Below, piece by piece: positions 45,572 to 54,790 of a DNA stretch of 64,000 nt. The notes below the pieces were generated by a model, which was not told the DNA's origin, ran no database searches, and saw only the letters and a list, made by a program, of their open reading frames with translations. This DNA is from Streptomyces genisteinicus (GTDB taxonomy: Bacteria > Actinomycetota > Actinomycetes > Streptomycetales > Streptomycetaceae): the NCBI RefSeq assembly GCF_014489615.1, contig NZ_CP060825.1, forward strand, positions 2,583,501 through 2,647,500, written 5' to 3'. The position numbers and the translations under genes are program-made. Each line of letters starts with the position of its first letter. Position 1 is the first letter of the stretch.

Positions 45572-46528
45572 ATGCGTACGTTCCGACTCCGCCGCCTCTC
45601 CGTGCCCGCCGCGCTGGTGGTGCTGGCCGCCGCTGCCGGGGCGGTGGCCCCGGCAGCGGCCCACGACGGGCACGGCGGGGGCCGAAGTCCCGACCGGGCC
45701 GAGGCCGCGGCGTTCACCACGAAGAACACCGGCCGCGCGGTGACCTTCGCCGTCGTGATGACCGGCGCGCACGAGGTCCCGGAGAAGGGCGGTCCCGCCG
45801 TGAACGACCCGGACGGGAAGGCCGTCGCGCTGGTGAAGGTCAAGGGCGACCGGATCGTCTACGCGATGCAGTGGCAGGGGTTCGTGCCCAGCCAGGGCCA
45901 CATCCACCAGGGTGCGGCGGGGCGGAACGGCGAGGTGCGGGTGGAGCTGTTCGGCACCGCCATGCCGGACTCCGTCCACTCGGCGGCAGGGCACGGGACG
46001 ATCGAGGACGCGAAGCTGGCCGAGCGGCTGCGCGCGCATCCGTCCGGCTTCTATCTGAACCTGCACAGCGCGGAGTTCCCCGGCGGCGCGGTGCGCGGGC
46101 AGCTGAAGCGGCTGAAGCGGAACATCAACCCGCTGCACATCATCAAGGGCGGGAAGCTGCGCGCGCTCTCCAACGGCGTGCAGGAGGTGCCGGTGACGGA
46201 TCCGGCCAAGGTGGGCGACGACGACGGCTTCGCGGTGACGTTCCTGCATTCGTCCGGGCGGTCCGTGGACTTCTCGCTGGCCTGGGTGAACATCCAGCCC
46301 CCGCAGGCGGCGCACATCCACCGGGGCACGTTCGGGACGAACGGGGACGTCGTGCTCGGACTGCTCGACAAGCCCGTGCCGGATGGGGTGTTCGCGGTGT
46401 CCGGGCGGCTGGAGCACCAGCACAAGGGGCTGCTGAAGGAGATCCGGGAGACTCCGCGGGAGTTCTACTCCAACATCCACACGGAGAAGTTCCCGGACGG
46501 CGCGGTGCGCGGGCAGCTCCTGCGCTAA
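45572..46528 (+). CDS. Secreted protein with two CHRD domains
   Basis: A 318-residue exported protein; ATG with GGGAGG eight bases upstream. Signal peptide RTFRLRRLSVPAALVVLAA ends at AAA. Two CHRD-like domains: 45-175 (AVVMTGAHEVPEKG, HIHQGAAGRNGEV, NLHSAEFPGGAVRGQL) and 190-318 (GVQEVPVTDPAKV, HIHRGTFGTNGDV, NIHTEKFPDGAVRGQL). CHRD domains were named from chordin; bacterial function is unknown. It diverges from the lipoprotein gene. Confidence 0.9.
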   Translation: MRTFRLRRLSVPAALVVLAAAAGAVAPAAAHDGHGGGRSPDRAEAAAFTTKNTGRAVTFAVVMTGAHEVPEKGGPAVNDPDGKAVALVKVKGDRIVYAMQWQGFVPSQGHIHQGAAGRNGEVRVELFGTAMPDSVHSAAGHGTIEDAKLAERLRAHPSGFYLNLHSAEFPGGAVRGQLKRLKRNINPLHIIKGGKLRALSNGVQEVPVTDPAKVGDDDGFAVTFLHSSGRSVDFSLAWVNIQPPQAAHIHRGTFGTNGDVVLGLLDKPVPDGVFAVSGRLEHQHKGLLKEIRETPREFYSNIHTEKFPDGAVRGQLLR

Positions 46529-46704
46529 AGGAGACGGCGCGCGGCGCCTCCGGTGACGGGCGCCCGGTGACCGGGGTCCGGAGCGGGGCGGGTGAAGGGG
46601 GCGGTGCAAGGGTGAGGCGGTGCGGCGGCGGTGGAGGCCGCCGGGGCCGGGGGCGCGCTGTCCGCCCACGAGTGGGGCGGGGCCTTCGGGGTAGGGCGCC
46701 CGGA

Positions 46705-47460
46705 ATGGAGATTCTCTGGCTTTCCGCGCACCCCGAACCCGCCTCCCTCACCGCGCACCTGCGACGCGAGGGCATCCGCGCGGCCCGCGCGCTCGGTCAC
46801 ACGGTCACCGAGTCGGATCTCTACGCCATGGGCTGGGACCCCGTCGTCACCGCCGCCGACTACCCGGACCACACCGGCCGTCTGCTCGTCGCCGACGCCT
46901 CCCACCAGGCGCTCGCCACGGGACGCATCGCCCCGGAGGTCCACGCCGAGCAGGAGAAGCTGCTGCGGGCCGACGCGCTGGTGGTCCAGTTCCCGCTGTG
47001 GTGGTACGGGCCGCCGGCGATCCTGAAGGGCTGGTTCGACCGCGTCCTGGTCAAGGGCCTCGGCTACGGCACGGGCGAGCGCTACGGAGCCGGGGCGCTC
47101 GCCGGGAAGCGAGCGCTGACCGTGGTCACGGCCGGGGCGCGGGGCACGTCGATGGCGCCCAGGGGCATCCACGGCTCACTGACGCAGATCCTGTGGCCGC
47201 TGCTGCACGGCACGTACTTCTACACGGGCATGGCGGCCCTGGAACCCCTGCTCGTCCCGTCCGCCGACCGCATCGACGCCGAGCACGCCGGCCGGGCGGC
47301 GGAGCGGCTGGCGTCCCGCCTGGCCACGCTCTTCACGGAGACCCCGCTGGCCTACCGCAGCGAGACCGGCGGCGACTACGACGACGATCTGGTCCTCCAC
47401 CCCCATGTCGCCCCCGGCGACGTCGGCCTGGAGGCGCACGATGCGGGTGCCCGGCGCTGA
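46705..47460 (+). CDS. NAD(P)H:quinone oxidoreductase, flavodoxin-like fold
   Basis: A 251-residue flavoprotein of the MdaB/NQO1 type. EILWLSAHPEPASLTAHL gives the FMN/FAD phosphate loop; VVQFPLWWYGPPAILKGWFD and VLVKGLGYG the isoalloxazine site; VVTAGARGTSMAPRGIHG the second loop. It should reduce quinones by two electrons with NAD(P)H. The ATG at 46705 has only a G-rich upstream stretch. Confidence 0.92.
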   Translation: MEILWLSAHPEPASLTAHLRREGIRAARALGHTVTESDLYAMGWDPVVTAADYPDHTGRLLVADASHQALATGRIAPEVHAEQEKLLRADALVVQFPLWWYGPPAILKGWFDRVLVKGLGYGTGERYGAGALAGKRALTVVTAGARGTSMAPRGIHGSLTQILWPLLHGTYFYTGMAALEPLLVPSADRIDAEHAGRAAERLASRLATLFTETPLAYRSETGGDYDDDLVLHPHVAPGDVGLEAHDAGARR

Positions 47461-47711
47461 GGCGGAGATCCGGGGCGGAGGTCCGGGGTAAGGCCCGCGG
47501 AGGTACGCGGAGGTCCTTGCCGGCGGGGAGGCCGGCTCCGCCGAGGGGGCCGTCGCACGCGTGCCGGGCCCGGTGACAGGATCGGACGCACGGGCGGGAC
47601 GCACGGACGACCGGGCAGCACGAACGGCCCCGGACGACCGCACGGCCCAAAACGACCAGGCCGACCAGGACGACCGGGACGGCCCGGACGGCGACGAAAG
47701 GCGGCGGCATC

Positions 47712-48014
47712 ATGGCAGGGGTTCCCGCGGCAGCGGTGGCGGCAGGCGGACTCGTGGGCGGCTACGCGCTCGCCCGCTTCACGGGGAAGCGGCCCCTCGG
47801 CGGCGTGGCGCTCGCCGCGGCCGGGGCCGTCGCCGCGCGCCAGTGGCACCGGGACGCGGGAGCGAGGGCGGCCGCCGGGCTGAGCGCCGCGTACCTCGCC
47901 GCGTTCGCGGGTTCGCACCCGCTGGCGAAGAAGGTCGGCGCGTGGCCTGCGGTCCTCTCCGTGGCCGCGGGCGTGGCGGTGGCCTCGGCGGCGGTGTCGC
48001 GCGGACAGCGCTGA
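47712..48014 (+). CDS. Small membrane protein, unknown
   Basis: A 100-residue Ala/Gly-rich protein with GAAAGG before its ATG. About three short hydrophobic segments (AAVAAGGLVGGYALA, LGGVALAAAGAVAA, PAVLSVAAGVAVASAAV). No family recognised. Preceded by 251 bases of GACGACC-rich spacer without other features. Confidence 0.6.
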   Translation: MAGVPAAAVAAGGLVGGYALARFTGKRPLGGVALAAAGAVAARQWHRDAGARAAAGLSAAYLAAFAGSHPLAKKVGAWPAVLSVAAGVAVASAAVSRGQR

Positions 48015-48389
48015 GGATTCGGCCCGACGCGGCTGAACGCCACGGCTCCCGCGCCCGTACTGAAGGGCACCTCCCCTGGAGGCGCTGGGCGCGGGACCGT
48101 CAGGCAGGGACCGGTCGCGCGCCCGGCGCGTCCGCCTCCGGCGGCCGAGACGCCGGCTGCCCAGTGGCTACGGGCCCGGGCACCCCGGCCGGCCGAGGAC
48201 CAGAACGACCGGAACGACCGGGCGGGACTCCGGCGTCCCGAGAACGGGAACGGGACGACCGCGTGGGCTCCGCTCACCCCCGGCACCCCGGCACCCCGGC
48301 GGCCGAGGACCGGAACCGCCGGAGCCGGCTCCGGCGCCCCGGACTCCGGCGCCCCCGGTGCCGCCCCCGCCCCCGCCCGACGACGCGCC
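48015..48389. other. Convergent intergenic region with GC-rich repeats
   Basis: These 375 bases contain two imperfect copies of a GGCCGAGGACC-centred unit (about 48190-48210 and 48300-48320) and runs of CCCCGG. No gene is supported. Inverted GC-rich pieces could terminate both flanking transcripts. Confidence 0.5.
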
Positions 48390-49508
48390 TCAGCCCACGG
48401 CGGGCGGCTGCTGCCGGCGCAGCATGCGTTCCAGCCCCGCCCGGTCCGAGCCGACCTTGCGGTAGATGTCCGACATCAGGCGCGTGACCACCGGCAGCGG
48501 CACCCCCAGCTCCTCCGCCATGCCGTCGTCGGACCGTCCCGCGACGGCCCACTCCGCCACCTGGCGCTCCTGGGTGGTGAGCAGCCCCGTGTCGTCGGAG
48601 CGCAGTTGCAGCGGCCACAGGCCCGCCGCGTCGAGTTCCTCGCGGGCACGCGCGGCGAGGCCGTCGGCGCCGCACTGCGCGGCCCCCTCCAGCCCCCGGT
48701 GCAGCTGCTCGCCCGCCTCCTGGCGCAGGCCCGCGCGGCGCAGCGCCACGCCGTGGTCGACCAGCGCGCTCGCGAGGTCGTAGCCGGCGGGCGAACGCTC
48801 CAGGTGGGCGACGGCGTCCGCCAGCAGGCGCAGGCGTTCGGCGGGTCCCTCCGTGATCGACGCCATGGCGTGCAGTGCCTGCCCGATCGCCGACTGGGTG
48901 CCGAAGCGGCGGGCCATCTCCAGGGCCTCGGCGGCGAGCGCGGCGGCGTGCTCCGGGTTGTCGGTGGCCCGGGCGAGGTGGAGGCGCCACGGGCACCAGG
49001 CGGGGTTGCGCATGCCCCGGGGTTCGAGGCGCAGGCCGACCCTGGCGAGCTCGTACTCGGCCTCCCGCCGCCGGCCGAGGGCGAGCAGCAGTTCGCTGTG
49101 GACCGTCTGCGAGTCGGGGTAGACCACGGCGCTGGGAACGACGTCGCCGTAGCCGTACTTGACGGCCACGTCGTGGGCGTCGGAGGTGCGTCCGCGGGCG
49201 AGCAGGATCTCGATGAGGATGCCGATCGCGAAGTACTGGGCGGGCACGTTCCGTCCGACCCGGTCGGCGATCCGCAGCCCCGCGCGGACCAGGGTCTCGG
49301 CCTCGTCGAGACGGCCCCGGCGGTAGCGGATGTAGCCGAGGAGCGTGAAACCGAACGACAGGTGGGCGCCGCGCCAGCCCTTGCGTTCGCACTCGGCGAT
49401 GCCGGCGGTGAACAGCTCCTCGGCCTGTCCGGGCTGGTCGCAGTACATGAACGTGAGCGCGACCAGGACCGGGACCTCGAAGCCCCACTGGTCGTCCGTC
49501 CAGCTCAT
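48390..49508 (-). CDS. LAL-type regulator, C-terminal part with LuxR HTH (second half of split gene)
   Basis: A 372-residue frame from ATG 49508 to the stop at 48390. It has TPR-like helices (ELFTAGIAECERKGWRGAHL, DEAETLVRAGLRIADRVG) and a C-terminal LuxR-type HTH (LLTTQERQVAEWAVAGRSDD, VVTRLMSDIYRKVGS). Coding character extends a few codons upstream of this ATG (LHYAREALGDG), so the natural protein probably continues from the gene at 49505. The ATG overlaps that gene's stop (ATGA), so a coupled second start is possible. Confidence 0.8.
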   Translation of the reverse strand: MSWTDDQWGFEVPVLVALTFMYCDQPGQAEELFTAGIAECERKGWRGAHLSFGFTLLGYIRYRRGRLDEAETLVRAGLRIADRVGRNVPAQYFAIGILIEILLARGRTSDAHDVAVKYGYGDVVPSAVVYPDSQTVHSELLLALGRRREAEYELARVGLRLEPRGMRNPAWCPWRLHLARATDNPEHAAALAAEALEMARRFGTQSAIGQALHAMASITEGPAERLRLLADAVAHLERSPAGYDLASALVDHGVALRRAGLRQEAGEQLHRGLEGAAQCGADGLAARAREELDAAGLWPLQLRSDDTGLLTTQERQVAEWAVAGRSDDGMAEELGVPLPVVTRLMSDIYRKVGSDRAGLERMLRRQQPPAVG

Positions 49509-51307
49509 GCCGTCGCCGAGGGCTTCGCGGGCGTAGTGGAGGCGGTCTCGGCGGGCTCGCCGCGGACCATGGCGTCCCAGGCGCGCAGGCCCAGGATGTA
49601 GCGCTCGGCGAGGCTGCGGCCGGTCAGGTGCTCGGCGAGCCGGGCCAGCCGGCGCGAACGGGCCGGGGAGTCCGGCTCGTCGGCGCGGAACGCGTTCCAC
49701 ATGAACTGCTCGGCCTGCATGTGCAGCCGGGTCTTCGCGTCGGTGGCCTCGCGGGCCGCCTCGGCGACGGTCTCGGCGGCCTCGGCCATCCGGTCGGAGT
49801 GCCCGAGGGCCTGGGCCAGGCGGTAGACGATCATCTCGCGCAGCGCGGGGGCGAGGACCGGCTCGTCCAGAGCGGCGCGCAGGTGGTTGACGGTCGTCGC
49901 CGGTTCGGTGAGCAGGGCGGAGCAGCCGAGTTCGAAGAGCACGTCCGCCCGCTCGTCGAGGGCGGGAGGCTCGCGCAGCGCGCGGGCCAGGCAGCGGCGT
50001 GCCGCCTCCGGTGCGCCCGAGCGGAGGGAGTCGCGGGCCGCCTCGCGCAGCTGCCGTACGACCCACGGGTCGCTCTCCGGGTGCACCTCCAGCAGGTGCC
50101 GGGCGACGCTGGTGACGCCGAGCCCGGAGGCCGAGACGACGGCCGCGGCCTGGCCGTGCATGGCGACCCGGAACGCGGCGGGTATGGCGCGGTAGACGGC
50201 GGTGGCCACCAGCGGGTGGAAGAACTCCAGCCGGTCGTCGTCGGGTTCGTCGGCCGGCGGTGTGGCGAGGATGCGGGCCACGCGCAGCCGGGCGACCGCC
50301 TGGGCGGACTCGGCCTCGCCCAGTCCGCCGACGCCCGCGGCCAGGCTCCGGGACGCCTCGGCGCCGAGCACGGCCGCGCCCCAGGCGAACCGCACGGTGG
50401 AGGTGCCGAGCCGCTCCAGCCGCTCGACGAGCCCGCTGCCCTTGACCGCCGAGGCCAGCTCGCGCAGCTCCGCCACGTGGACGTTCTGCGGCTTGAGCCC
50501 CCGGTCGGCGAACTTCGCCGCGACCTCGACCGTCTCGAAGGGGTTGCCGCCGGTGACGGCCCACGCCTCCCGGCAGAAGCCGTCGTCGGCCTCCTCGCCC
50601 AGGGCCTCCCGGACGAGGCTGCCGACCGCGCCCGGGGTGAGCGGCGCGAGGTCGTAGGGGTGCGAGCCGTGGCGTTCGGCGAGGTGGGCGAAGGCCGCCG
50701 CGTCGACGGGGAGTTCGTCGGAACGGTAGGCGACGACCAGCAGCATCGGCAGTTCGGTGACCCTCGGGGCGAAGCCCGAGAGCCAGGCGAGGGACTCGGC
50801 GTCGGCCCAGTGGACGTCGTCGAGGACGACCACCAGCGGGGCGCGCTGCACGGCGAAGCGGGTGGCGATCCAGTCCAGGCCGTCGCGCACGCCCTGCGGG
50901 TCGGGCGCGGCGCCGTCGCCCCGCGCGACCAGGCCCATGGCCGGGGCGACGATGTCGTACCAACTGCCCAGCAGGCGGCGGTGGTCCTCCTCCCCGGAGG
51001 CCGCCAGCAGCGGCTGCACGAGCTGCCGTACGACATGGAAGGCGACGCCCTGCTCCTGCTCGCCGCCGCGCGCGGCGAGGACGGTGCAGCCGCGGGCCGC
51101 CGCCCTGCGGCGCACCTCGGTCAGCAGCGTGGTCTTGCCGAGTCCGGCGGGGCCCGCGAAGGCCAGCAGGGCTCCCCTGGCCGGGCCGCCGGACCCGGCG
51201 GCCGCCTCGGCGAGCTCGGTCAGCAGACCGTCCACGGCGCCGAGTTCCGCGTCTCTCTCCAACAGCTTCCGGCGCGGGCGTCCCGGCCGGTCTCCCTCAG
51301 AGGCCAC
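49505..51307 (-). CDS. LAL-type regulator, N-terminal AAA ATPase part (frameshifted)
   Basis: A 600-residue frame with the STAND/AAA ATPase of large LuxR (LAL) regulators: Walker A FAGPAGLGKTTLLTE near 50-65, Walker B LVVVLDDVHWADAESLAWL near 150, then helical repeats. The last ten residues (STTPAKPSATA) lose family character; one extra base near 49540 would join the frame to LHYAREALGDG of the following HTH part. So this is one regulator of about 970 residues broken by a one-base deletion or sequencing error, or less likely two coupled genes. It diverges from the terpene synthase. Confidence 0.82.
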   Translation of the reverse strand: MASEGDRPGRPRRKLLERDAELGAVDGLLTELAEAAAGSGGPARGALLAFAGPAGLGKTTLLTEVRRRAAARGCTVLAARGGEQEQGVAFHVVRQLVQPLLAASGEEDHRRLLGSWYDIVAPAMGLVARGDGAAPDPQGVRDGLDWIATRFAVQRAPLVVVLDDVHWADAESLAWLSGFAPRVTELPMLLVVAYRSDELPVDAAAFAHLAERHGSHPYDLAPLTPGAVGSLVREALGEEADDGFCREAWAVTGGNPFETVEVAAKFADRGLKPQNVHVAELRELASAVKGSGLVERLERLGTSTVRFAWGAAVLGAEASRSLAAGVGGLGEAESAQAVARLRVARILATPPADEPDDDRLEFFHPLVATAVYRAIPAAFRVAMHGQAAAVVSASGLGVTSVARHLLEVHPESDPWVVRQLREAARDSLRSGAPEAARRCLARALREPPALDERADVLFELGCSALLTEPATTVNHLRAALDEPVLAPALREMIVYRLAQALGHSDRMAEAAETVAEAAREATDAKTRLHMQAEQFMWNAFRADEPDSPARSRRLARLAEHLTGRSLAERYILGLRAWDAMVRGEPAETASTTPAKPSATA

Positions 51308-51659
51308 TTCTGTTCCTTCGACCGCAGGGACACGGGTACGCGCGAAAGCGTACGCCCACGGGGAGTTGTGTGTCCGCGACTGTGCGTTCCGGCCCCGCCC
51401 CGCCCGCGTTCCTGGTAACGGCGGCAGGCGTACGCCGGGCGCGTTCCCTTGCGGGCGGACGCTTCGTCACGCCCGGCGCAGCGGCAACTCCCGCAGGGCG
51501 TGCGCCGGGCGTGTGCGCCGGATGCCGCCGGTTGACGCCACCGCAAGGCGGGGAATGCTCCCGCAACGGGGCCGTTCCCCCTAGCCTCGTAGGGCTGCGA
51601 GGACACCTCGGACCTGCGCCCCGAGACATCGGCCGGCGCCTCGACACCAGGGGGCACGT
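51308..51659. other. Divergent intergenic region, LAL regulator / terpene synthase
   Basis: These 352 bases hold the promoters of both genes. A repeated CGTACGCC-type element occurs near 51340-51355 and 51428-51440, and GCCGGGCG-like pieces recur. No known operator recognised; no gene called. Confidence 0.5.
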
Positions 51660-52823
51660 ATGGCGAACGCGATGGACTTCGGCCACCTTCCCAGCCCCGC
51701 GGATCCCACCCGGCGCACGACGGCGGTCAGGATCCCTTACCCGGCACTTCTCAACCCGCACGCGGAACGCGCCCGGCGGCACACGCTCCAGTGGCTGCTG
51801 ACCACCGGACTGCTCGGCGGGGAGGCCGCGACGTCGGAGTACGACACGCTCCGCCTGGAGCGGCTGATGGCCTACTTCTACCCGACGGCGAACGCCGCCG
51901 ACCTCGAACTCGCCGCCGACTTCAACGCCTGGTTCTTCATCTTCGACGACCAGTTCGACGGCGGGCTCGGGATGCGGCCGCGCGCGATAGAGCGCCTGGT
52001 GGAGAGCCTGGGACGGATCATGACCCCCGACGACACGGTGCCGGTGGCCAGTCCGCCGCTGGTCCGCGCCTTCGGCGACATCTGGCGGCGCTCCACGGCG
52101 GGCAGGGCGCCCCACTGGCGGCGCCGCTTCCGCACCCACTGGCTCGCGTACATGGCGGCGCACCAGGGCGAGGCGCGCAACCGGAACGCGGACGGCCTGC
52201 CGACCCCCGAGGCCTTCCTCGAACTGCGGCGCCACTCCATCGGCGTGCAGCCGTGCCTGGACTTCACCGAGCGGTGCGGGGGCTACGCGCTGCCGGACGA
52301 CCTGCACGGGGCCGAACCGCTGCGCGAGATGCGGGAGGTGACGGCCGACGTGGTGATCTTCGTCAACGACATCGTGTCGCTGGTGAAGGAGATCGCCGCG
52401 GGCGACGTCAACAACAGCGTGCTGGTGCTGCGCGGCCACAAGGGCTGCTCGCTGGACGAGGCCGTCGACCTGACGGCCGCGCTCGCCAACCGGCGGATCG
52501 CCCGCTTCGGCGAACTCGCCGCCGCCCTCCCCGCGGCGCTCCAGGCCCGGCGCGTGCCGGCCGAGGTGCGGGGGCACGTCGACCACTACGTCGAGGGCAT
52601 GCGCCATGTGATGGCGGGCAATCTGGCGTGGTCGCTGGCGACCTCGCGGTACGACGAGCGCGGCATCGCCGCCGTCAGCGGCGGCCGGCAGCGTCCCTGG
52701 GGCGCGCTCGCCGCGCAGCAGGGCGGCCCGCCCGTCCCGGCCCCCGCCGGCCCCGCGGAGCCGGCCCCGCCCGCCACCGGCCCCTTCCCCACCCAGCGCG
52801 GCGCCCCGCACCCCGGCCGGTAG
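51660..52823 (+). CDS. Class I terpene synthase (sesquiterpene-type)
   Basis: A 387-residue cyclase that ionises a prenyl diphosphate. First metal-binding motif FFIFDDQFDGG (D96, D97, D100); second NSE triad NDIVSLVKE (N236, S240, E244); a basic/aromatic pair in ATSRYDE near 330. Length and motifs fit bacterial sesquiterpene synthases; the Pro/Ala-rich tail after about 345 is not catalytic. Start ATG 51660 (a GGGGG site just upstream). No P450 or prenyltransferase is adjacent, so the product is probably released unmodified. Product cannot be named from sequence. Confidence 0.92.
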   Translation: MANAMDFGHLPSPADPTRRTTAVRIPYPALLNPHAERARRHTLQWLLTTGLLGGEAATSEYDTLRLERLMAYFYPTANAADLELAADFNAWFFIFDDQFDGGLGMRPRAIERLVESLGRIMTPDDTVPVASPPLVRAFGDIWRRSTAGRAPHWRRRFRTHWLAYMAAHQGEARNRNADGLPTPEAFLELRRHSIGVQPCLDFTERCGGYALPDDLHGAEPLREMREVTADVVIFVNDIVSLVKEIAAGDVNNSVLVLRGHKGCSLDEAVDLTAALANRRIARFGELAAALPAALQARRVPAEVRGHVDHYVEGMRHVMAGNLAWSLATSRYDERGIAAVSGGRQRPWGALAAQQGGPPVPAPAGPAEPAPPATGPFPTQRGAPHPGR

Positions 52824-53189
52824 GCGGGGGGTCCCGCCGGGGCCGGGGCGCAGGGGCGGGCGTGCGCCCCTCGGGTGGCGGCGGGCCGCCGCGCTGGGTG
52901 ACCTGCGGGCGGGCTCGGGCCGCCGGGCGGGTGACCTGCCCGGCGGGCCCGGCTCCGCGGCACGGGTGACCGTCGGTGGCGTCAGCCGCGGAAGGCGGCA
53001 GCGGCACGCGCACAGACGCGTCCCCACGCACGCTCTCTCGTCGCGGAAGCCGCCCGCCGGGGCGGGCTCGGCCACCGGGCAGGGCGTGCCCGCAGCAGGA
53101 CCGGGACTCGGCCGCGCGGGCCGCTCGACATGCCCCGCCACCGGCTGTCCCCGGCCACAGCCCCGCGGCACGGGCGACCATCGGCGGCG
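52824..53189. other. Convergent intergenic region with partial gene-end duplication
   Basis: Between the terpene synthase and DUF445 stops. A segment of about 38 bases at 52955-52992 recurs with four or five changes at 53163-53200, where it covers the last codons of the DUF445 gene. GGGTGACCTGC also repeats near 52897 and 52930. No gene supported. Confidence 0.6.
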
Positions 53190-54689
53190 TCAGCCGCCGA
53201 ACGCGTGGGCGACCGTGTGGATCGCCAGGCCCGCCAGCGCGCCGACCACCGTGCCGTTGATGCGGATGAACTGGAGGTCCCGCCCGATGTGGGCCTCGAT
53301 CTTGCGGGAGGTGTGCTCCGCGTCCCAGCTCGCGACCGTGTCCGAGATCAGGGAGGTGATCTCGGTGCGGTACGTCGTGACCACGTACACCGCCGCGTCC
53401 TCCACCCAGCCGTCCACCTTCGACTGGAGCCGGGCGTCCGAGGCCAGCTTGGCCCCCAGCGACAGCAGGGAGGCCCGGGCGCGCAGCCGCAGCTCGCTCC
53501 GGTCGTCGCCCGCGGCGGCGAGGATCATGTCGCGGACGGACGACCAGGCGGAGGCGATGACGTCCTGGATCTCCGTGCGCCCCAGCAGCTCGGACTTCAG
53601 GCGCTCGACGCGCTCGCGCGTCTCGGTGTCCGACTGGAGGTCGCCGGCGAAGTCCCCGAGGAAGCGGTCGATCGCGGCCCGCGCGGGATGGCCGGGCATG
53701 TCGCGCATCTCGGTGACGAACCGCAGCAGTTCGCGGTAGACGCGTTCGCCGACCTTGCGGTCGACGAAACGCGGCGTCCAGCCGGGCGCACCGCCCTCGA
53801 CCGCGTCCATGACCGAATCGGCGTGGAGCACGAGCCAGTCGTGGGCGCGGGCGCAGATCAGGTCGACGGCGCGGTGGTGGGCTCCGTCGGCGACGACCTT
53901 CTGGAGCGTCTTGCCGACGCCGGGGGCGATCTCCGCGGCCTCCGCCCGCCGGGTGATGGCCTCGCCGACGACCGCCTGCACGTCGGAGTCGCGCAGCACG
54001 GTCAGCGCGCCGCGCAGGGCGGTGGCCAGCTCGGCGGTGACCCGGTCGGCGTGCGCGGGCTCCGCGAGCCAGGCGCCGAGCCGCCGGCCGATGCCGACAC
54101 CGCGCAGCCGGGCCCGGACGACGTCCTCGGAGAGGAAGTTCTCGCCGACGAAGGAGCCCAGCGAGGCGCCGAGCTGGTCCTTCTTGTGCGGGATGATCGC
54201 GGTGTGCGGGATGGGGATGCCGAGCGGGTGGCGGAAGAGGGCGGTCACCGCGAACCAGTCGGCGAGCGCGCCGACCATGCCCGCCTCGGCCGCGGCCGCG
54301 ACGTACCCGGCCCAGGCCCCCGCGCCGGAGTTCTCGGCCCAGGTGGCGAGGGCGAAGACCACCGCGACGAGGAGCAGCAGGCCGGTGGCCGTGGCCTTCA
54401 TCCGCCGCACGCCGCGCTGCTTCTCGGCGTCCGCCTCGGTGTACGTGAATCCGGGCAGGCCCGTGCCCTGCGCGGCGCGCGCCGCCCCGCCCGGGGCTCC
54501 CGGCACCGCGCCCGGCGCACCGGCCGCGTCCGCCCGGGACGGTCCGCCCGGGGCCGTTCCGCCGATGCCTGGCGCCCCAGGCGCCCCAGGCGCACCGGGC
54601 ATCCCGGGGCGCGCACCGTCCGGGGGCGGCGTGCCCCCGGAACCGGCACGGTCCCCGTGGTCCGGCTCATCCGGTTCTGTGCGTTCCAT
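53190..54689 (-). CDS. DUF445 family membrane protein
   Basis: A 499-residue protein from ATG 54689 (GTG 54698 is an alternative). The N-terminal 80 residues are a disordered Pro/Gly/Ala region with repeated GAP triplets. A membrane span (TATGLLLLVAVVFALATW) and a second near AGMVGALADWFAVTALF follow; HPLGIPIPHTAIIPHKKDQL is the DUF445 signature; a long helical domain leads to a final span (TVVGALAGLAIHTVA). Function of the family unknown. Confidence 0.9.
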   Translation of the reverse strand: MERTEPDEPDHGDRAGSGGTPPPDGARPGMPGAPGAPGAPGIGGTAPGGPSRADAAGAPGAVPGAPGGAARAAQGTGLPGFTYTEADAEKQRGVRRMKATATGLLLLVAVVFALATWAENSGAGAWAGYVAAAAEAGMVGALADWFAVTALFRHPLGIPIPHTAIIPHKKDQLGASLGSFVGENFLSEDVVRARLRGVGIGRRLGAWLAEPAHADRVTAELATALRGALTVLRDSDVQAVVGEAITRRAEAAEIAPGVGKTLQKVVADGAHHRAVDLICARAHDWLVLHADSVMDAVEGGAPGWTPRFVDRKVGERVYRELLRFVTEMRDMPGHPARAAIDRFLGDFAGDLQSDTETRERVERLKSELLGRTEIQDVIASAWSSVRDMILAAAGDDRSELRLRARASLLSLGAKLASDARLQSKVDGWVEDAAVYVVTTYRTEITSLISDTVASWDAEHTSRKIEAHIGRDLQFIRINGTVVGALAGLAIHTVAHAFGG

Positions 54690-54790
54690 CCGCTCCACCC
54701 GTCCGCCCGTACGTCACGTACGCATTGTCCCTGTCACCACTACTCCCGGGCGGTTCGCCGAGTTCCCGGGCCGTGCCGGATGATGTGTGC

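Noticed and set aside
47461..47711. GACGACC-rich spacer as a coding region
   Set aside because: Frames through it are Asp/Arg/Gly repeats without start or ribosome site.
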